Of a DNA stretch of 64,000 bases, positions 11,565 to 23,653 are shown one piece after another (within the stretch, counting starts at the first letter, position 1; each line of letters opens with the position of its first letter). Origin of the DNA: Gentiana macrophylla (taxonomy: Eukaryota; Streptophyta; Magnoliopsida; Gentianales; Gentianaceae); the NCBI GenBank assembly GCA_026214975.1, contig JAOBSW010000335.1:59831-123830 (forward strand). Reading direction: 5' to 3'. Under the pieces are notes generated by a model, which saw nothing but the letters and a program-made list of their open reading frames with translations, did not search any database and was not told the DNA's origin. A program made the position numbers and the translations under genes.

Positions 11565-12466
11565 GTATCCATATATAGGAGAATTTGACAAATGATTGGA
11601 TTTCGGTTTTAATTTGGTTTTAATAGAATTCTCATATATTGATGTAAGACTATTATGTAAAACTTCCCGCCATTTTAATCCATGACATGTTGACAGAATC
11701 CGTTTATATGGGTAGCTAAACTTTTCATAGCCGAATTATGTGAAATTTGGTGAAATCAACTCTCGGAAGATGAAATAAAGGGGTGTGTAGTGCTTTTGTT
11801 GTATCTTGCACTTTTCACGCCTTAAAACTTATTATAATGGATTTGGACTAGATTAGCTATCTCAGGTCAAAGATCACACATATCACTCTTGAGAGTTGTT
11901 CGAGAGAGAGTGGTGTGGAAAAAGGTTCTAAGATCACGGCGTAGACCCGGCTTAGTTGTTAAGCCCGGGCCCAAAGTGAGGTTACTCGTTTTTATGTTTA
12001 AGCGACTCTAGTGCAAAACATGACTTGTTAGTGAATCTTCTAAAAGGGAAGGGTAGTTAACATGGTATAAGGTGTTAGGAGAGAGTTGCTCGGACCTTAG
12101 CACCGGGATTAGGAGTTTGCACCGTGAGATTGAATGCGAGAGTTCGCTTGCACATTCCCGGTTTCGTCTATCCTTGGGGTTGAAACTAATCATTTGGATC
12201 ATAACTCGGCTATGCTTTTTAATCTCGTTACAATAATCTTTACTTTTTGCATTAATTATAAACACTCCACCTAAACTTTGATCGCCTAGACTAAGTTCTA
12301 CGTTCGCTTTGGTACTCACAACCACATTTCTCTTGGGATCGACCTCGTACTCCTGTAGTTATCCTAACAATCGACCTGGTACTCTGCCAGTTAGAGAGTT
12401 AGTTTACCCACGGTTTTGCGAGTCTTTATAAATTGTATTTTTGAAGGGGTAAATTTTAGCTCATCA
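10274..12466 (+). repeat. 3' LTR of G1
   Basis: It begins TGATAACGG after the polypurine tract and ends GCTCATCA against the duplication GGACC. It is co-linear with 3041-5203, with scattered substitutions and small indels. The largest length differences are in the AT tracts (11152-11228 and 11488-11561) and in the GC-rich patch before the TATA box at 11097-11104. Confidence 0.92.
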
Positions 12467-13538
12467 GGACCATGGACCTATAACCAGTAGTTACAATAAA
12501 TTAAATAAAATTCATCGAACATAATATTTCTACTCAACTTATTAATTCCAGAATTACGCCACCATAAATTCGAAACTGAACTCTATCGATTATAGATATA
12601 ACTTATTCTCAGAACGTCGAGTCGATAAGTGTCCATTGATATAATCATTACATACAGACTAACCCTCCATAGACTATCCGTAACGAAGCGGGATTATTTC
12701 CGTAAACCTTCTTCATTACATTTCATCCTTATTTACCATTAACCCACTAGTGAATTAGTTCATAACCAATACGAACTCCCGGGATCGATCAGTTTTTAGG
12801 ATCAAAAAATAAGGGGATTGTCTTTATACTTCCCGCAGGAAGGAATGGATTTCATATCTGTGAGACACACACTTCTCACTCATTCCAGAATAGAGCCAAC
12901 GTGAAAGTGATTCGAACCGCGCCTCTTAGCGATTCTTAACGAACACATCAAATCCTATCCTGAAACAAGTAGGAGCCTGTAATCACTTCAGGATTAAGGT
13001 TAATCTATATATGATCATCTTGTGATTTAATAAAATTTCTCACTCACGAAATTATATGAGAAATGCAGATTAAATCGGTTCAGTCCTATATGACTACATC
13101 ATATATAAATGCCCACTTAGATAACCAATATCGCCGGTCCGGATAAGACGGTCACACCATAAAGTGTTCTGGGCACATTAATGTGGTTTAATCAATAGAC
13201 CCCATACTTTGATTAAGTTCACCACGGACTAATAGTTCAAGTGTATCACCATAAACTTAATCCTCATGTGTGACACACACTGAGTTATATGGCTACATAT
13301 GATACGACTTGGGGTTTTCAGTAGTGTATTACTTATAAGCACGAAGCAAATAATAATATGAGAATAAATCTGTCATTTATTAATTATAAAAACAATTACA
13401 TAAATTGTCTTTCGGGCGTTACTTCCAACACAAGAAATACAGAGCAATCAGTACCTATCTCCCATGGCACCAAAAGTTATAGCAGAACGCCAATTTGGTC
13501 ATGTGGCTTAGACGAACAAGATCAAAAAATTCCTGGAA

Positions 13539-13691
13539 TCACGCCAACCATTTCTCATGTTCTTCTTTCAAAGACATCCAATCCTTGTGCGCCGACGATT
13601 GCAATTCCGAAGCCTCCGCCGGTGGCTCATATTCCAATTCACTCAAGAGATCCTCCTCCTCTTCCAATTCACTCGAGAGATCCTCCTCCAT
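13539..13691 (-). CDS. small acidic ORF with internal repeat (unknown)
   Basis: Fifty codons open on the minus strand from ATG at 13691 to a stop at 13539. The product is strongly acidic in its first half (for example SSELEEEEDLLSELE), then has a Pro/Ala stretch and a Lys/Glu/His/Trp-rich end. The coding DNA and its 5' flank contain about three copies of a 30-bp unit ending in GAGTGAATTGGAA. It lies about 100 bp from the CAAGA target site of the 2236-13430 LTR, so it could be the first exon of a host gene cut off by that insertion. No family is recognised, and chance cannot be excluded. Confidence 0.35.
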   Translation of the reverse strand: MEEDLSSELEEEEDLLSELEYEPPAEASELQSSAHKDWMSLKEEHEKWLA

Positions 13692-14227
13692 CTTCCAATT
13701 CACTCAAGGTTGCCCGCGAAAAAAATAGAGGTTGCCGGCTGAGAAGGAATTGGAAATGGGTTTTAGCGAAAAGAAATTTGAAGAATTGGGAATGGGTCCA
13801 ATGAGGAGAAATTTGTTTAAAGGATGATGGGGTTAATTTTGTCCATTTAGTATTTTTGTGTCTTTATAACCAATGATCTTTTAAGTGTGTCTTAAATGCC
13901 TAATTAAGTCAATTATATGTCTTTTTAGCTAATTACCCCTATAATATATATCCCTTCTCTTTAGATTAGATATGAATGAAGTAATAATAAGAGCAAGTAG
14001 ATTTCGTCGTCCAATTTTTTTCGTCGTCCTTCCCCTTTTTTTTAAGGTAAATTCTATCCGCACACCCCAAATTACTATTGACACCCATTTTTTTGAATTT
14101 TTCGCATTTAAAACGTGTCGGACATCGTCAAGGCGTTTTTATGAACACCAACGTCAGTGACGTTGATGTGCAACAAGGAACATCGGTGGAAAGTCATGGA
14201 TTGACTTTTCTAAATTTTAACACTTTT
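13692..14227. other. intergenic, nothing recognised
   Basis: AT-rich sequence. Short ORFs here lack any family features. Confidence 0.5.
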
Positions 14228-14324
14228 ACAAAGGGGACGTCGGTGACAATGGTGTTCCTTGTGGAGCACCAACGTCAGTGTCATGCTCCACAAGGAACAC
14301 CAATGCCACATACGTTCCCTTTGT
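14228..14324. repeat. fold-back (hairpin) sequence
   Basis: Arms 14251-14268 (GGTGTTCCTTGTGGAGCA) and 14284-14301 are perfect reverse complements around a 15-nt loop. The stem extends outward imperfectly to 14228-14240 and 14312-14324 (one mismatch in 13), giving arms of about 42 nt. Possible explanations are a short inverted-repeat transposon remnant or a hairpin RNA precursor. No flanking duplication was identified. Confidence 0.8.
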
Positions 14325-15788
14325 AAAAAATCATTGACGATCAAGTAATTTTTGTGATGTCCAAGTAATGCATTTATCAGTAGTAAATCGCGTGTGTTAA
14401 TAATCATTTTTTAATCCAAAAACGACGCCGTTTATGGTACAAATAACATATAGGCCCCTCAAAAAAAGTTAAATTGCACACCTGCCTCGTAATAAATTGT
14501 ATACCGTACATTCTTCCGCACTCTTCTAGCCAACCGACTTTACCGCCCGCTGACGAGAAATTCTAACCTAAGGACTCCAACACGTGGGAGTGGCCGTATG
14601 GATGTCTGGACCACACAGTTTCATTCTCGCAATAAAGCGTGTGGTCATGGATATCACACGGCTCACTCTCACACGTTGAAATTCCACGTTAGTAACCTCC
14701 CGACGAGTAAATTCTAACCAGAATTTCGACTCCACACAGTGATGACCCGTATGGCATAATCAGGGTTTTTGCTGTCTCTGTAAGAGGAAATGGCATGGCA
14801 GCCTCTTTTGGATGGTGGTTTCTGGTTTTATGTTCAAAATTTTCTCTGGGATTGCAGGGTTTTTTCGTCAGGTGGTTCTTTTTATCTTCTTCGTCTACGT
14901 CTATCCTTTTTCATTTGGATTTATCCTTCGATTTGGCCGATTGTTATGTGACTTGGTCGTTGTTCAATGCGTTTATTTCTATAGCTGATTTCAAATTTTG
15001 TTTCATCTGGTTCTGCTTTCATCTTCTTCTCCTTTTATGTCTTCTTTCTTTCCTTCGCTTCGATTTTGAGTATTGTTATGTCAATGGGTGCTTGTTCAAT
15101 CCATTTGTCCAGTTAGCAATTTTCATATAGTGCATGGTAAATTGATAATCCTTCTCTATAACCATCGGAAGGATATAAATTTGTCGATACAGGATTTGGA
15201 TTAGCGAATTCATGAGGACGGGTGCTTTGTAGATTTTCTTGCTGATTAATAGGAGCCCTGCGAAAGGGCTTCTTATGTTTTAATTCTCAGTTTGCGGGTG
15301 ATGCAATCTGAATATGCATCTCATGAATCTTTCATTCCCGTGGATGATGAAGGTGCAAGAAGCATTTGAGAAATGGTGGTAAGTAATCTGTGGTTTTTAT
15401 TTCAATTTTCTGTAAGTGATTATGTTTTAAGTTTTGGGTGACACAATCTGAATATGCATCTCATTAATCTTTCATTCCCGTGAATAATGAAGGTGCAAGA
15501 AGCATTTGAGAGATGGTGGTAATCTGTGGTTACTATTTCAACGCAAATTTCTGCACATGAAATTTGTTTACAAAGGAAAAAGAAATTAAGATGCCTCAAC
15601 TCAAGGTAAAAAAAATTTGGCCTTGGAAGCATTTGTATATTTTAGCATTCTCCACTTTTGAAACATCCATTTTAGTTACTTATAAGAACCTGCAAGATGT
15701 ATTTTTTACTTTTTTTACTCGAAAGAACCTGCAAGATGATGTCTTTGTTCCGTATTTTGAGCTTAATGACTCATCGTATTCATTGCAG
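14325..15788 (+). other. upstream and intron-like region of the SLU7 fragment
   Basis: No gene is called. Two local duplications are present. One is a promoter-like segment with GACGAG(T)AAATTCTAACC at about 14548-14602 and 14699-14753. The other is a unit of about 138 bp sharing CAATCTGAATATGCATCTCA, starting near 15305 and 15444. The T-rich stretch 14795-15130 reads like a plant 5' intron. Confidence 0.5.
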
Positions 15789-16175
15789 TTGGATTTAAAT
15801 CTAGGAGAAACTTCGGAAGCAGATGGAAAACTGGATGAAGCTCGTAAAGCAGGGATTGCACCGGCGGAGGTTAATGAGGATGGAAAAGAAATTAATCCTC
15901 ATATCCCTCAATACGTGTCTTCTGCTCCATGGTATCTCAACGCCGACAAACCAGTATGCCATTTAAGTTTATTGCATTCTCTATTGTTAACTTGGTTGTT
16001 CGATGGGGGTGGGAGTATTTACTGCTTTTGTGACTTATTTTGGTGCTATTTTTGCTCTTAAAGTTTAAAACATCCAAGGAAGTGGAAGTCGGATCCGAAT
16101 TATGAAAGACAGTGGTACGACAGAGGAGCCAAGATATATCAAGCTGATTAGTACCAAAAGGTGCATGTGAAAAGT
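15789..16175 (+). pseudogene. SLU7: splicing factor SLU7 gene fragment
   Basis: SLU7 is a second-step pre-mRNA splicing factor that acts in the nucleus. After the 3' splice-like sequence CATTGCAG the DNA encodes the N-terminal SLU7 signature, including [25 protein letters not shown] and [12 protein letters not shown] (to 15953). A GT-starting intron follows (15954 to about 16061), then a second exon piece with LKHPRKWKSDPNY and WYDRGAKIYQ. Damage includes indels that shift frame in the region equivalent to FKSREDHRKQ, a weak second acceptor, and a TAG at 16149-16151 just before the zinc-knuckle. Nothing convincing of the remaining several hundred residues follows. Because an intron is kept, this is a DNA-level duplication fragment rather than a retrocopy. 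Confidence 0.85.
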
Positions 16176-19100
16176 AATTTTTTTCTGTCTTGCATTTTCA
16201 GTTATTTGTTTTCTATTGCACAAGTCTCAAGTCTATACCGCCTGTATTTAACTAACAATTTTGGGTGGTGTGACCTTTTTTATAATCGTTAGTGTAATTT
16301 GTTAATTTTGTGGATGTTTGTAAACGTGAATGGATGAAAGAGCAAAAAGTCGGTGAATGAGCAAAAAATCAACTGTATAATATAAATATCGGGGCTTGCT
16401 ACCTCAAAAAGGCCGATAGTGGGTAGATATGGTGATGATATGGCCCCATGGGATTGTCTCCCTCTATCCAATTCATTTTTCTGTGGGATCATTGGGTGTG
16501 TGATGTCACATCCCATGTTCTTGTGGTGTGTAATCTATGAGATAAAGGGCGTACGGCATAAAGAATCTGTGATATGGTTTGAATCCCTAAATTTCATGTA
16601 CAAGTCTCTGCTAACTCTCAATGTTAGATTTTGACGTACCTGGATCATTTTTTGTAAACTGAAACGGGTATTGTGCATCTGCTTAGTGTCAGAAATCATG
16701 TACACTTGATGGTCTCAAAATTGAAAAGTGTATATGTCTGTTTTGATGTTCATGTTTTCCAAGGCACGATGAACTACAATCCCAATATTTTTATATTCCT
16801 AAAGCTTTTATAAGGTGGCATACTTTAATAAAATTTTCATCACTGTTGAGGTCTCTGTGTTTAACGAGCATAGCTTTTCCGTACTTGAGGGTTCTTTTGA
16901 ATTTATTCTTAGGAATCTTCTTGTTTCTTGTTAAGACGCCTTTAAGCTAGGTTAATTAAATGTTTTAAATCTGTTTTGAGCTTATCTTTGAAACCTTTTC
17001 TCATGAATTATTCATCATCACCACATCTTAGTCAGTTGTTCTTACCCATATGCATTTCCACTTTAAAGCTTAATTATAAACATTCTTTTTCAGTCCTTGT
17101 CGTAAGTGCCTTATTTTGATTCTTACATTGTTTACTTCATGTGGTTCTCGAGTCCTTCGAATTTCTTAGTCCTTTGTTAAGTAAAGATAATGGAATTGAC
17201 CGATTGAGTCTTGTGAAAGTTATCTTCAACGATTCAAGAGTTTATGGTGTTAACTTTATTGTATTTATATGGTTCATATTGTAATGTTCCTCATGATTTG
17301 TTATTTTATGCCAGGAATCAAAGGACAAAAGCGAAAATGAAGTATTTTTCAGCTGAAGAAAGCAGCGAGAATGTTCTATTTGGATATTGACCAAGTACGC
17401 ATCAGTTGATTGCATCTGGTCAATTTTTGTTTCATATTCCTCTTTCTTCATTTCACGTTGTAAACTCTTATGGGTTTGCTAGAATATTCAGAATATTTAA
17501 TTAAGCTATATCTCTAAAATTTACTTCCACTTCCATCCCCACTAATATGATTTATACATTTTGTTGTTGTTGTTGTTGTTGTTGTTTTCTTGTAGAATCC
17601 ATAAAAGTTGTTACAAAACTATGTGGAAGTTTGAAGACAATGATGATTGAAATGCAGAAGCAATAAGAACAATGTCATGATTCATGAAGGGGAAAAACAT
17701 CAGGTAATTAAATCTACAATTAAAATATATATTTTTCCCAAATGATTTCACTAATGGTTGATTCAGAATCGACTCTCATAAGGTTGATTCAGTGTGGTGT
17801 ATGGTAGGTGTGGTACACCAGTAGACATGGGCGGCTCTAGGAAGTTGGTGATACGGGTCAGAAAAGTCAATTTTTCCCAATTGTCAACCATTAATAGTAG
17901 CTGATTAAATACTTTGTGTTTTGTTGGTAATATGACCAGCACTTCATGTAATAAACACACCACTTAGGCACTTACCATCCCATCCCGTACACTCCTTATA
18001 AACTTCCAATTAAAAAGAGCAGTATTAAACTAATCTTCTTTATTGACATCTGACAGCTACAATTCAGGATGAATACAAGATAAAATTTACAGATGAAGAT
18101 AAACTGATGCTGTGAACTCAAACAATGCAGAACAAGCAAGCTGTGGCGCCGTTTGCTTCGTCCCAATGAAGAAAATGAAGATTAATCTCCATTAAAAAAA
18201 AAAACATAAAAAAAACTGATAACTAATGCTCACTACCTTTGCGAACATTTTACTTAACAGGGAGCATGATTTTTTTTTGTTTATGAATTTTGCTTAGTTA
18301 ACAGTATGTGGCTTTTGGTTTATAGCTAGCTGCAGCCTTTAAGCCGTTAAATTTAAATGTTTTAACATTTGGTTTTGCATGTAAATTAAGGTAATGACGT
18401 CTGTTTTGGCTCAAAGGCTGCACTTTGCTTAAGATTAAGTGTGAGCATTTTGTCTTCTACCTAAAATCTATGCATCTAAAGGTACTTGCATTTGCTTTGG
18501 ATATCTAATCAAAGTTTTGATTTGCAAAAGTAGGGGTACATAACAAATTTTATGAATATGTAAAGAATATGATATAAAATATATGTTAATGCAGCCTCTT
18601 TCATCACCCTAACATGCTTACTAGTTACTACTCAATAAAAACGTATCACCCCGTCTGTTCACAGATCACCGGTCGCAGATGAACCGTCTCCGTATTTTCT
18701 TACGCCCCTAACGCAGACAAGGAGGAGAGTTTGTCTGAGTAAGAAGCTGGAAACAACAAAATAGATGGAAGCACTAGACAAGGAGGAGAGTTAATCGAAG
18801 ACAATGATGATTAGTGTTATTGATTTAGGCAAATAGCTGCTTTCAATATAATTGATATTTGATTTTCTGCTTCTTCTTTGTTGTGTATTGTGCAGAGTCT
18901 GATGAGGTCGGCTAGACGGTGGCTATGACGGTGGATCTGATGATGGTGGCGTGCACCTCCTCCTCCTAGATAGATGAGTGTCTTCTCAGTTGCCGTGTCT
19001 TCTACTTCTTCGTCATCTCTCTTCTCCGCTCTATTTTGTTGTCATTTTTTTTTTTCCTTTTTCATTTTCTTTGACAATTTAAGAAGCAGACTTTCAATTT

Positions 19101-20935
19101 AATTGCTAGATTGATTTTTTTGCTTCTTCTTTGTTGTTCGTTTTATTTTCACGGTTAATTGGTACATACCTTTCTTTCACCGTGGTCGTCCTCTCCTTCC
19201 TCGTCTTAAACGACTATTTGACAAAGGTTATTGACTAATTACCACTTCTCTGCTGAATTTAACTAATCAGTTATTTTTATGATAATTTGTTTTGTGAACA
19301 TGGTATGCTAATAGTGCTAATGTGTTTCCTGTTTATATTGAGATATATAACAGATGAAGATGCTTACAAGGTATCAAGGATTTTAATCATTGTTCTTTCT
19401 GTTATTTTTGGAAAATTGTGTGTTGAGTATGAAGAAGTTAATCATTGATGCAATAAGTAGGTATATTCGTTGATGGAACAAAACTTAGAAAATACAAAAA
19501 TGATGGAGAAATAGTTTACCTTCATTAGAAGGATCTATTTTAACCGGCAGAAATGTGGAATAGAAAGGGAAAAGGGAGGATGACGATGAAAAACTTTTGA
19601 GATATGAAATCGGTAGCAGCGTGCTTTTGTTTTGGTATGTACTTCCCAAAATTGTTTGGCTGTCCGTATAAAATCGGATTGTTTTTATGCATGCACCTAG
19701 ATTTTACGATCATTTTAATTATTTTGATAAGCATGTGGCTATTTGCATATTGATAACTCTGTGGTTTGTGTAAAGTGGTGTGCTAAAATTACAGTTTAAT
19801 TTGGATTGAAAATGAGTTTTTCCCTGCAGTAATCTGGCCGGTTCAGTCTCCATACATACAACTCAATGACTGCACCAGAGCTCTGACTAAATTACATTGT
19901 ACAACGGCCATTGACGGCAATCATGATTGCAGAATTGGTGGGTTCCGGGTAGCGGTTTCTCGCAGTGTTAACACAGTCAGGTTGTAAGTCCTGCTTTACC
20001 CCTTCTATTTTTGTTTTTTTTTTTTTATTTTAAAGGTTTGTATTCGTGTTTTGGACCCTAATTTATGTGATTTTTCTAGAAGCTGAAGCATATTGGCATC
20101 ATTTTGGGTTTAAAGTTGCACCTGAGAGGAAAAAAAGCTGGAAATTTTGTTGAACAGTAAATAGAGGATGGATAAATACCTTTAATTTAAAGTTACTTTA
20201 GTGTAAATTAATAATGGAAAATGATTTTGGCACCGATTTGGTGCACCACTCATCCCCTGAATTTGCATTTGTGTGGTGCAGAATTTTTGTGTTATTTTGT
20301 TTTTCTTTTAAGTGTTAAAATATGTGGTTATAAAGTGTTGTGTGGATGATTTATGTGTACTTTTTTTGTGCCTAAATCACTATCCATTAATAATTAGATG
20401 TGAACATTTTTATTGCAACTTAGTTATGTAGTTCTCTATATTTGTTTTCTGAGTGATGGGTTTTTGTGTTGTTGGTTCATCTAAATTTGGATAATGCTAG
20501 CCTGGAGTAGAATACAGAGCTCCTCATATTCTATGAGCTCGATGTCGTGCGTCCTAAGTATGCTTGGGTGATTTAGTATTGTATATTAGTACTACGTAGA
20601 AGATCTAATATAATAAAGAGTGAAGAACTTTCGCCCACTCTTCTTGTCAGCCGATCCCACCGCCATTCAAGTTGTAGAGGCTATGGCGGCTTCGGCAGAT
20701 GTCATGCGGAATGAGACTTGGGCCGTGGCTGAGACGGCGATCAGAAATGCTTTTACCTTCATTTCTTTGAGTTTTCATTTCTCCAGATTTGTTGATTTTC
20801 TATTTTTCTTTTGTTTGTAAATCTATGCATTTTGCATTTATCCAGATTTGTTGATTTCCTAATATTTTTGTGGGTATATTTATGCAGTTTTTTTTCTTAA
20901 AAATTCATCCAGCGATGCTAGAGATCGTGAACTAG
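16176..20935. other. long stretch without a recognised gene
   Basis: Intron-like or intergenic AT-rich DNA. It holds a (TTG)n tract (17561-17587), a 16-bp duplication of GACAAGGAGGAGAGTT (about 18778 and 18716), and a few exon-like islands near 17311-17393, 17596-17702 and 18058-18117 that I could not assign. A 66-codon ORF at 20620-20820 has no recognised family. Confidence 0.5.
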
Positions 20936-21190
20936 GGTGTAATCGAGCCGAGTCGAGTTGATATTCTCTTGGGCTCGACTCGACTAAAAAAGTTCGGGCT
21001 CGAAACTCGGCTCGAGCTCGATCGAGCCTTAAAAAAAAGCAAGATCGAACTCGACTCGTTAAGTACTCGATATAGCTCGATTCGGCTCGTAAGCTTGATT
21101 ATTTTCTTAGATTTCATTTAATTTTTAATGAAATATGGTAAGGTCAAGCTCGACTCGTCTACTACTCGACTCGAATAATATTTTTTAATT
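20936..21190. repeat. CTCGA/GAGCC-rich degenerate repeat patch
   Basis: Many overlapping copies of short words such as CTCGACTCG, GAGCTCG and GGCTCGA on both strands. Such patches occur in plant DNA transposon ends, but no terminal repeats or target duplication were found, so the element type is left open. Confidence 0.5.
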
Positions 21191-21418
21191 ATGAAAAATA
21201 ATATTTTATAATAAATTTAATTAAATAAATAATTATTTAATCGTGCTCAAATTTCTTCGATTAATATATTTTAATACTGAAATTTCGAGCAGTTAATTAT
21301 TCAGTAGTAGTTGATTTGATTTCAACTCGAAAAAACAGAATCGAGTCACTTTGTTTGTATCCCCTCGAAATTTTCCTTTCCATTCGCTACCTGATTACCC
21401 CAAATGTTTTTTTTGTTG

Positions 21419-21420
<2 letters not shown>

Positions 21421-21483
<63 letters not shown>

Positions 21484-21484
21484 G
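21421..21484. repeat. poly(T) followed by (TTG)n
   Basis: Thirty T followed by eleven TTG units. ORFs read through it are artefacts of the repeat. Confidence 0.95.
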
Positions 21485-22961
21485 ATCTTTGGAGCGTTGA
21501 TCTTTTGTAAGCCGACGATGTACTATACTTTTTCTCATGTTTCTCTTTATTTTTTCTACTTTTGTTCTACATTAAGGGTCCCCAACAATGAAGTACTTGG
21601 TTTTCTCGTGTTTACCATGTTGAAGCGGATTACGGTACACATAGGACTTTTAGAAAGGGTGGATGAAATGCATATACTAACGAGTGGGCGTCGTATCAGA
21701 CGAAAGATCTACTAAGATATCAAGAAAGCCTCTATAAATTAATATTCGATAAATTAATAATCTCGATAAAATTAATAATTTGTCAACCCCAACTTCTGGG
21801 CCAAAGACAAAGTGAACCTCAATCGATAAAATAATAAGATAATAACTTTTTTGAAATCCCAACAGATGTATATATCATTCCAACTAACTATAAAAGATTC
21901 CAAATTCTAAGATTATCAGTAAAAAATGAATCTATAATACTTGCTTTTTTATTGAACTTCAAATCTATATCGAGTTAAATCTTTAAATCTCCTCATTCTT
22001 GACTTAAGAGTGGGCGTTGTCAAATTCAAATAATTTGTGAATGTACATTCATAGAATGCAGATTGGAACTTGTTTTGTAATTTATTTTTCATCTCTAACT
22101 AATATACATTAAACTAAGACATCGGACAAATTTAAAGGTATATCGTAAAACCTCTTTAATTAATAAATTATTAATTTATCAATATAATAATATCTCGCAT
22201 TAAATTAATAAAATATCCCGGTTTCAACATTATTAATTTATAAAAGTTTTACTGTATTTAAAAGCTTATAAGAGTTGTGCATGCAATGGTCGACCAAATT
22301 TTTTAGATTCCCTTACACGATGCCGTTTTCGTAAATCTTTCCATGCAAATCACTTCTCTACCGTATACTTCATTATGAATCAATCACGCCTGATTTTTTT
22401 TTTGTTGCAAAGAAATGATTACGCCTAATTAAATGACTGAATGAAAACGCTTGGTGAATCCCTAATCAACGCACGGAGAAATTGCTTCGTCTGCTTGTAC
22501 CGCTTTGCGTGTGGGAAGGCTATGGGTTTTACCCTATTTATTCTGGTGTGTGTGAAGGCTAGCTATGGGTTTTACCCTATTTATTCATGAGAAATTTTAC
22601 AGTTATCGTCTCCGTTACCATCGATCATCCAATTTTTGCTCTTGTGTGTTTCCGTGATGCATAGTTCTTCTACCTTGATAAGATCTATTGGATTCGTTCC
22701 GTTGCTTGCATTTTTTAAGCACCGATTTACAAATTTTGTAGTTTCTTTCTTGATTTAGCGTGTATTTGTGATTATTCGGTCTTTATTTCGTCTGTTCTGT
22801 AATAGTAGATTCTATTGTTTTTTTCTTCGGATTTTTTTTTGTGTGTGTAATATTACTCTGCTAGCTACAGACCTGAACAGAATGAAAGCTCTCTTTTAGA
22901 TTTTAGCAGTAATGTTATTTTTGATGAGTTTACAATATTAAAAAAGGTGGCAACATAAGAA
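21485..22961. other. intergenic with AATTAATA-rich inverted modules
   Basis: Two AT-rich segments (about 21715-21830 and 22145-22255) share words such as AAATTAATAAT and CTCTATAAATTAAT in opposite senses, which suggests a decayed short inverted-repeat transposon. A 50-bp tandem duplication around GCTATGGGTTTTACCCTATT lies at about 22519-22585. No gene is seen. Confidence 0.45.
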
Positions 22962-23043
22962 CATGGGCGGACCCAGTAAGGAGTAGGGTGGTCTCAAGAC
23001 CACCCCAAAATTTGGAAAAAAAAAAGGAAAAAAAATAAAAAAG

Positions 23044-23079
<36 letters not shown>

Positions 23080-23653
23080 TGTATTTGTATTATTAGCGTT
23101 ATTAGTATATGTAACGAACTCTTCTTATTTGAAATGTAGACTTTATTATCGTAGTGGTAGTATCAGCTGTCATGTTCTCTTAGTTTTCTAAAGGTCATGA
23201 GTTTGAAACACGTTAAAAGCAATAAATTTATATTTTTTTGTTTCTCTTTTGTACCTTACACCACTGCACATGCGTATAGCATGTGTTTCATACATTATAT
23301 AATCTATATATAATCTTTTTTTCCCTTAAGCTTATATCTTTTGAATTAAATCTTGATTTTTTCCTTACACCATGTAGATCTAATTATAATAATCAAACAC
23401 CACAAAACCGGGTGCATGTTCGAAACGTGTGTGTATTATATCATCTAAATCTAATCATAAAAGTTCAACAACACGGAAACAAACTCTAGTTTCCTTATTA
23501 TATTTAGACAAGACTTTACTATATTATATGTTTGTAACTTGATGTACGATAAATGAAATTATTTTGCATTAGATTTTTTTTACGGGCACATGTATTTCCA
23601 TTTGAAAATTGAAAACCAAGACCACCCTAGATACATTCCTGGGTCCGCCACTG
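22962..23653. mobile_element. hAT-type MITE, 692 bp
   Basis: Terminal inverted repeats CATGGGCGGACCCAG (left) and CAGTGGCGGACCCAG (right, reverse complement) enclose a 692-bp non-coding AT-rich body. A perfect 8-bp target duplication CATAAGAA lies at 22954-22961 and 23654-23661; an 8-bp duplication is the hallmark of the hAT superfamily. Subterminal copies of GACCACCC face each other. There is no transposase, so it is non-autonomous. Confidence 0.88.

Larger units (their letters stand above)
3041..12466 (+). mobile_element. non-autonomous Gypsy (Athila/Tat-like) element G1
   Basis: Complete element with two LTRs of about 2.2 kb, a tRNA-Asp PBS, a short internal domain with one broken gag-type ORF, and a polypurine tract. 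The 5-bp duplication GGACC lies at 3036-3040 and 12467-12471. There is no trace of protease, RT or integrase, so it must have used proteins from a related element. A Copia-type solo LTR (7246-9177) is nested in its 3' part. The homologous uninterrupted target is visible in the LTR at about 38593-38635. It is closely related to G2 (42460-50074) in U3, 3' UTR and internal layout, but not in U5. Confidence 0.92.
2236..13430 (-). mobile_element. Copia-type solo LTR, split by Gypsy element G1
   Basis: On the plus strand this LTR begins TGCTGGATAT and ends CTTCCAACA. It is flanked by the 5-bp duplication CAAGA (2231-2235 and 13431-13435), and no internal domain remains, so it is a solo LTR left by LTR-LTR recombination. 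Once the 3041-12466 insertion is removed, the LTR is about 1.76 kb. It matches the LTR at 37790-39574 along its length, including the run ACCATGGACCTATAACCAG and the end GTCTTTCGGGCG. That copy places the PBS side at low coordinates, so this LTR is in minus orientation. Confidence 0.88.

Noticed and set aside
11285..11572. 95-codon minus ORF of Tyr-Ile repeats
   Set aside because: It is the AT microsatellite of the LTR read in frame. The same applies to ORFs at 3795-3980, 11028-11282, 45366-45566 and 49306-49646.
14795..15130. 111-codon hydrophobic ORF
   Set aside because: T-rich, intron-like sequence upstream of the SLU7 fragment; hydrophobicity follows from composition.
17311..18117. Further SLU7 exons or another spliced gene
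   Set aside because: Some islands follow AG acceptors and are open for 15-25 codons, but no block could be matched confidently to SLU7 or any family.
20620..20820. 66-codon ORF starting MKNFRPLF
   Set aside because: Half of it is T-rich low complexity; no promoter, splice signals or family motif.
21316..21715. Phe/Leu/Val-rich ORFs resembling a membrane protein
   Set aside because: They are generated by poly(T) plus (TTG)n.
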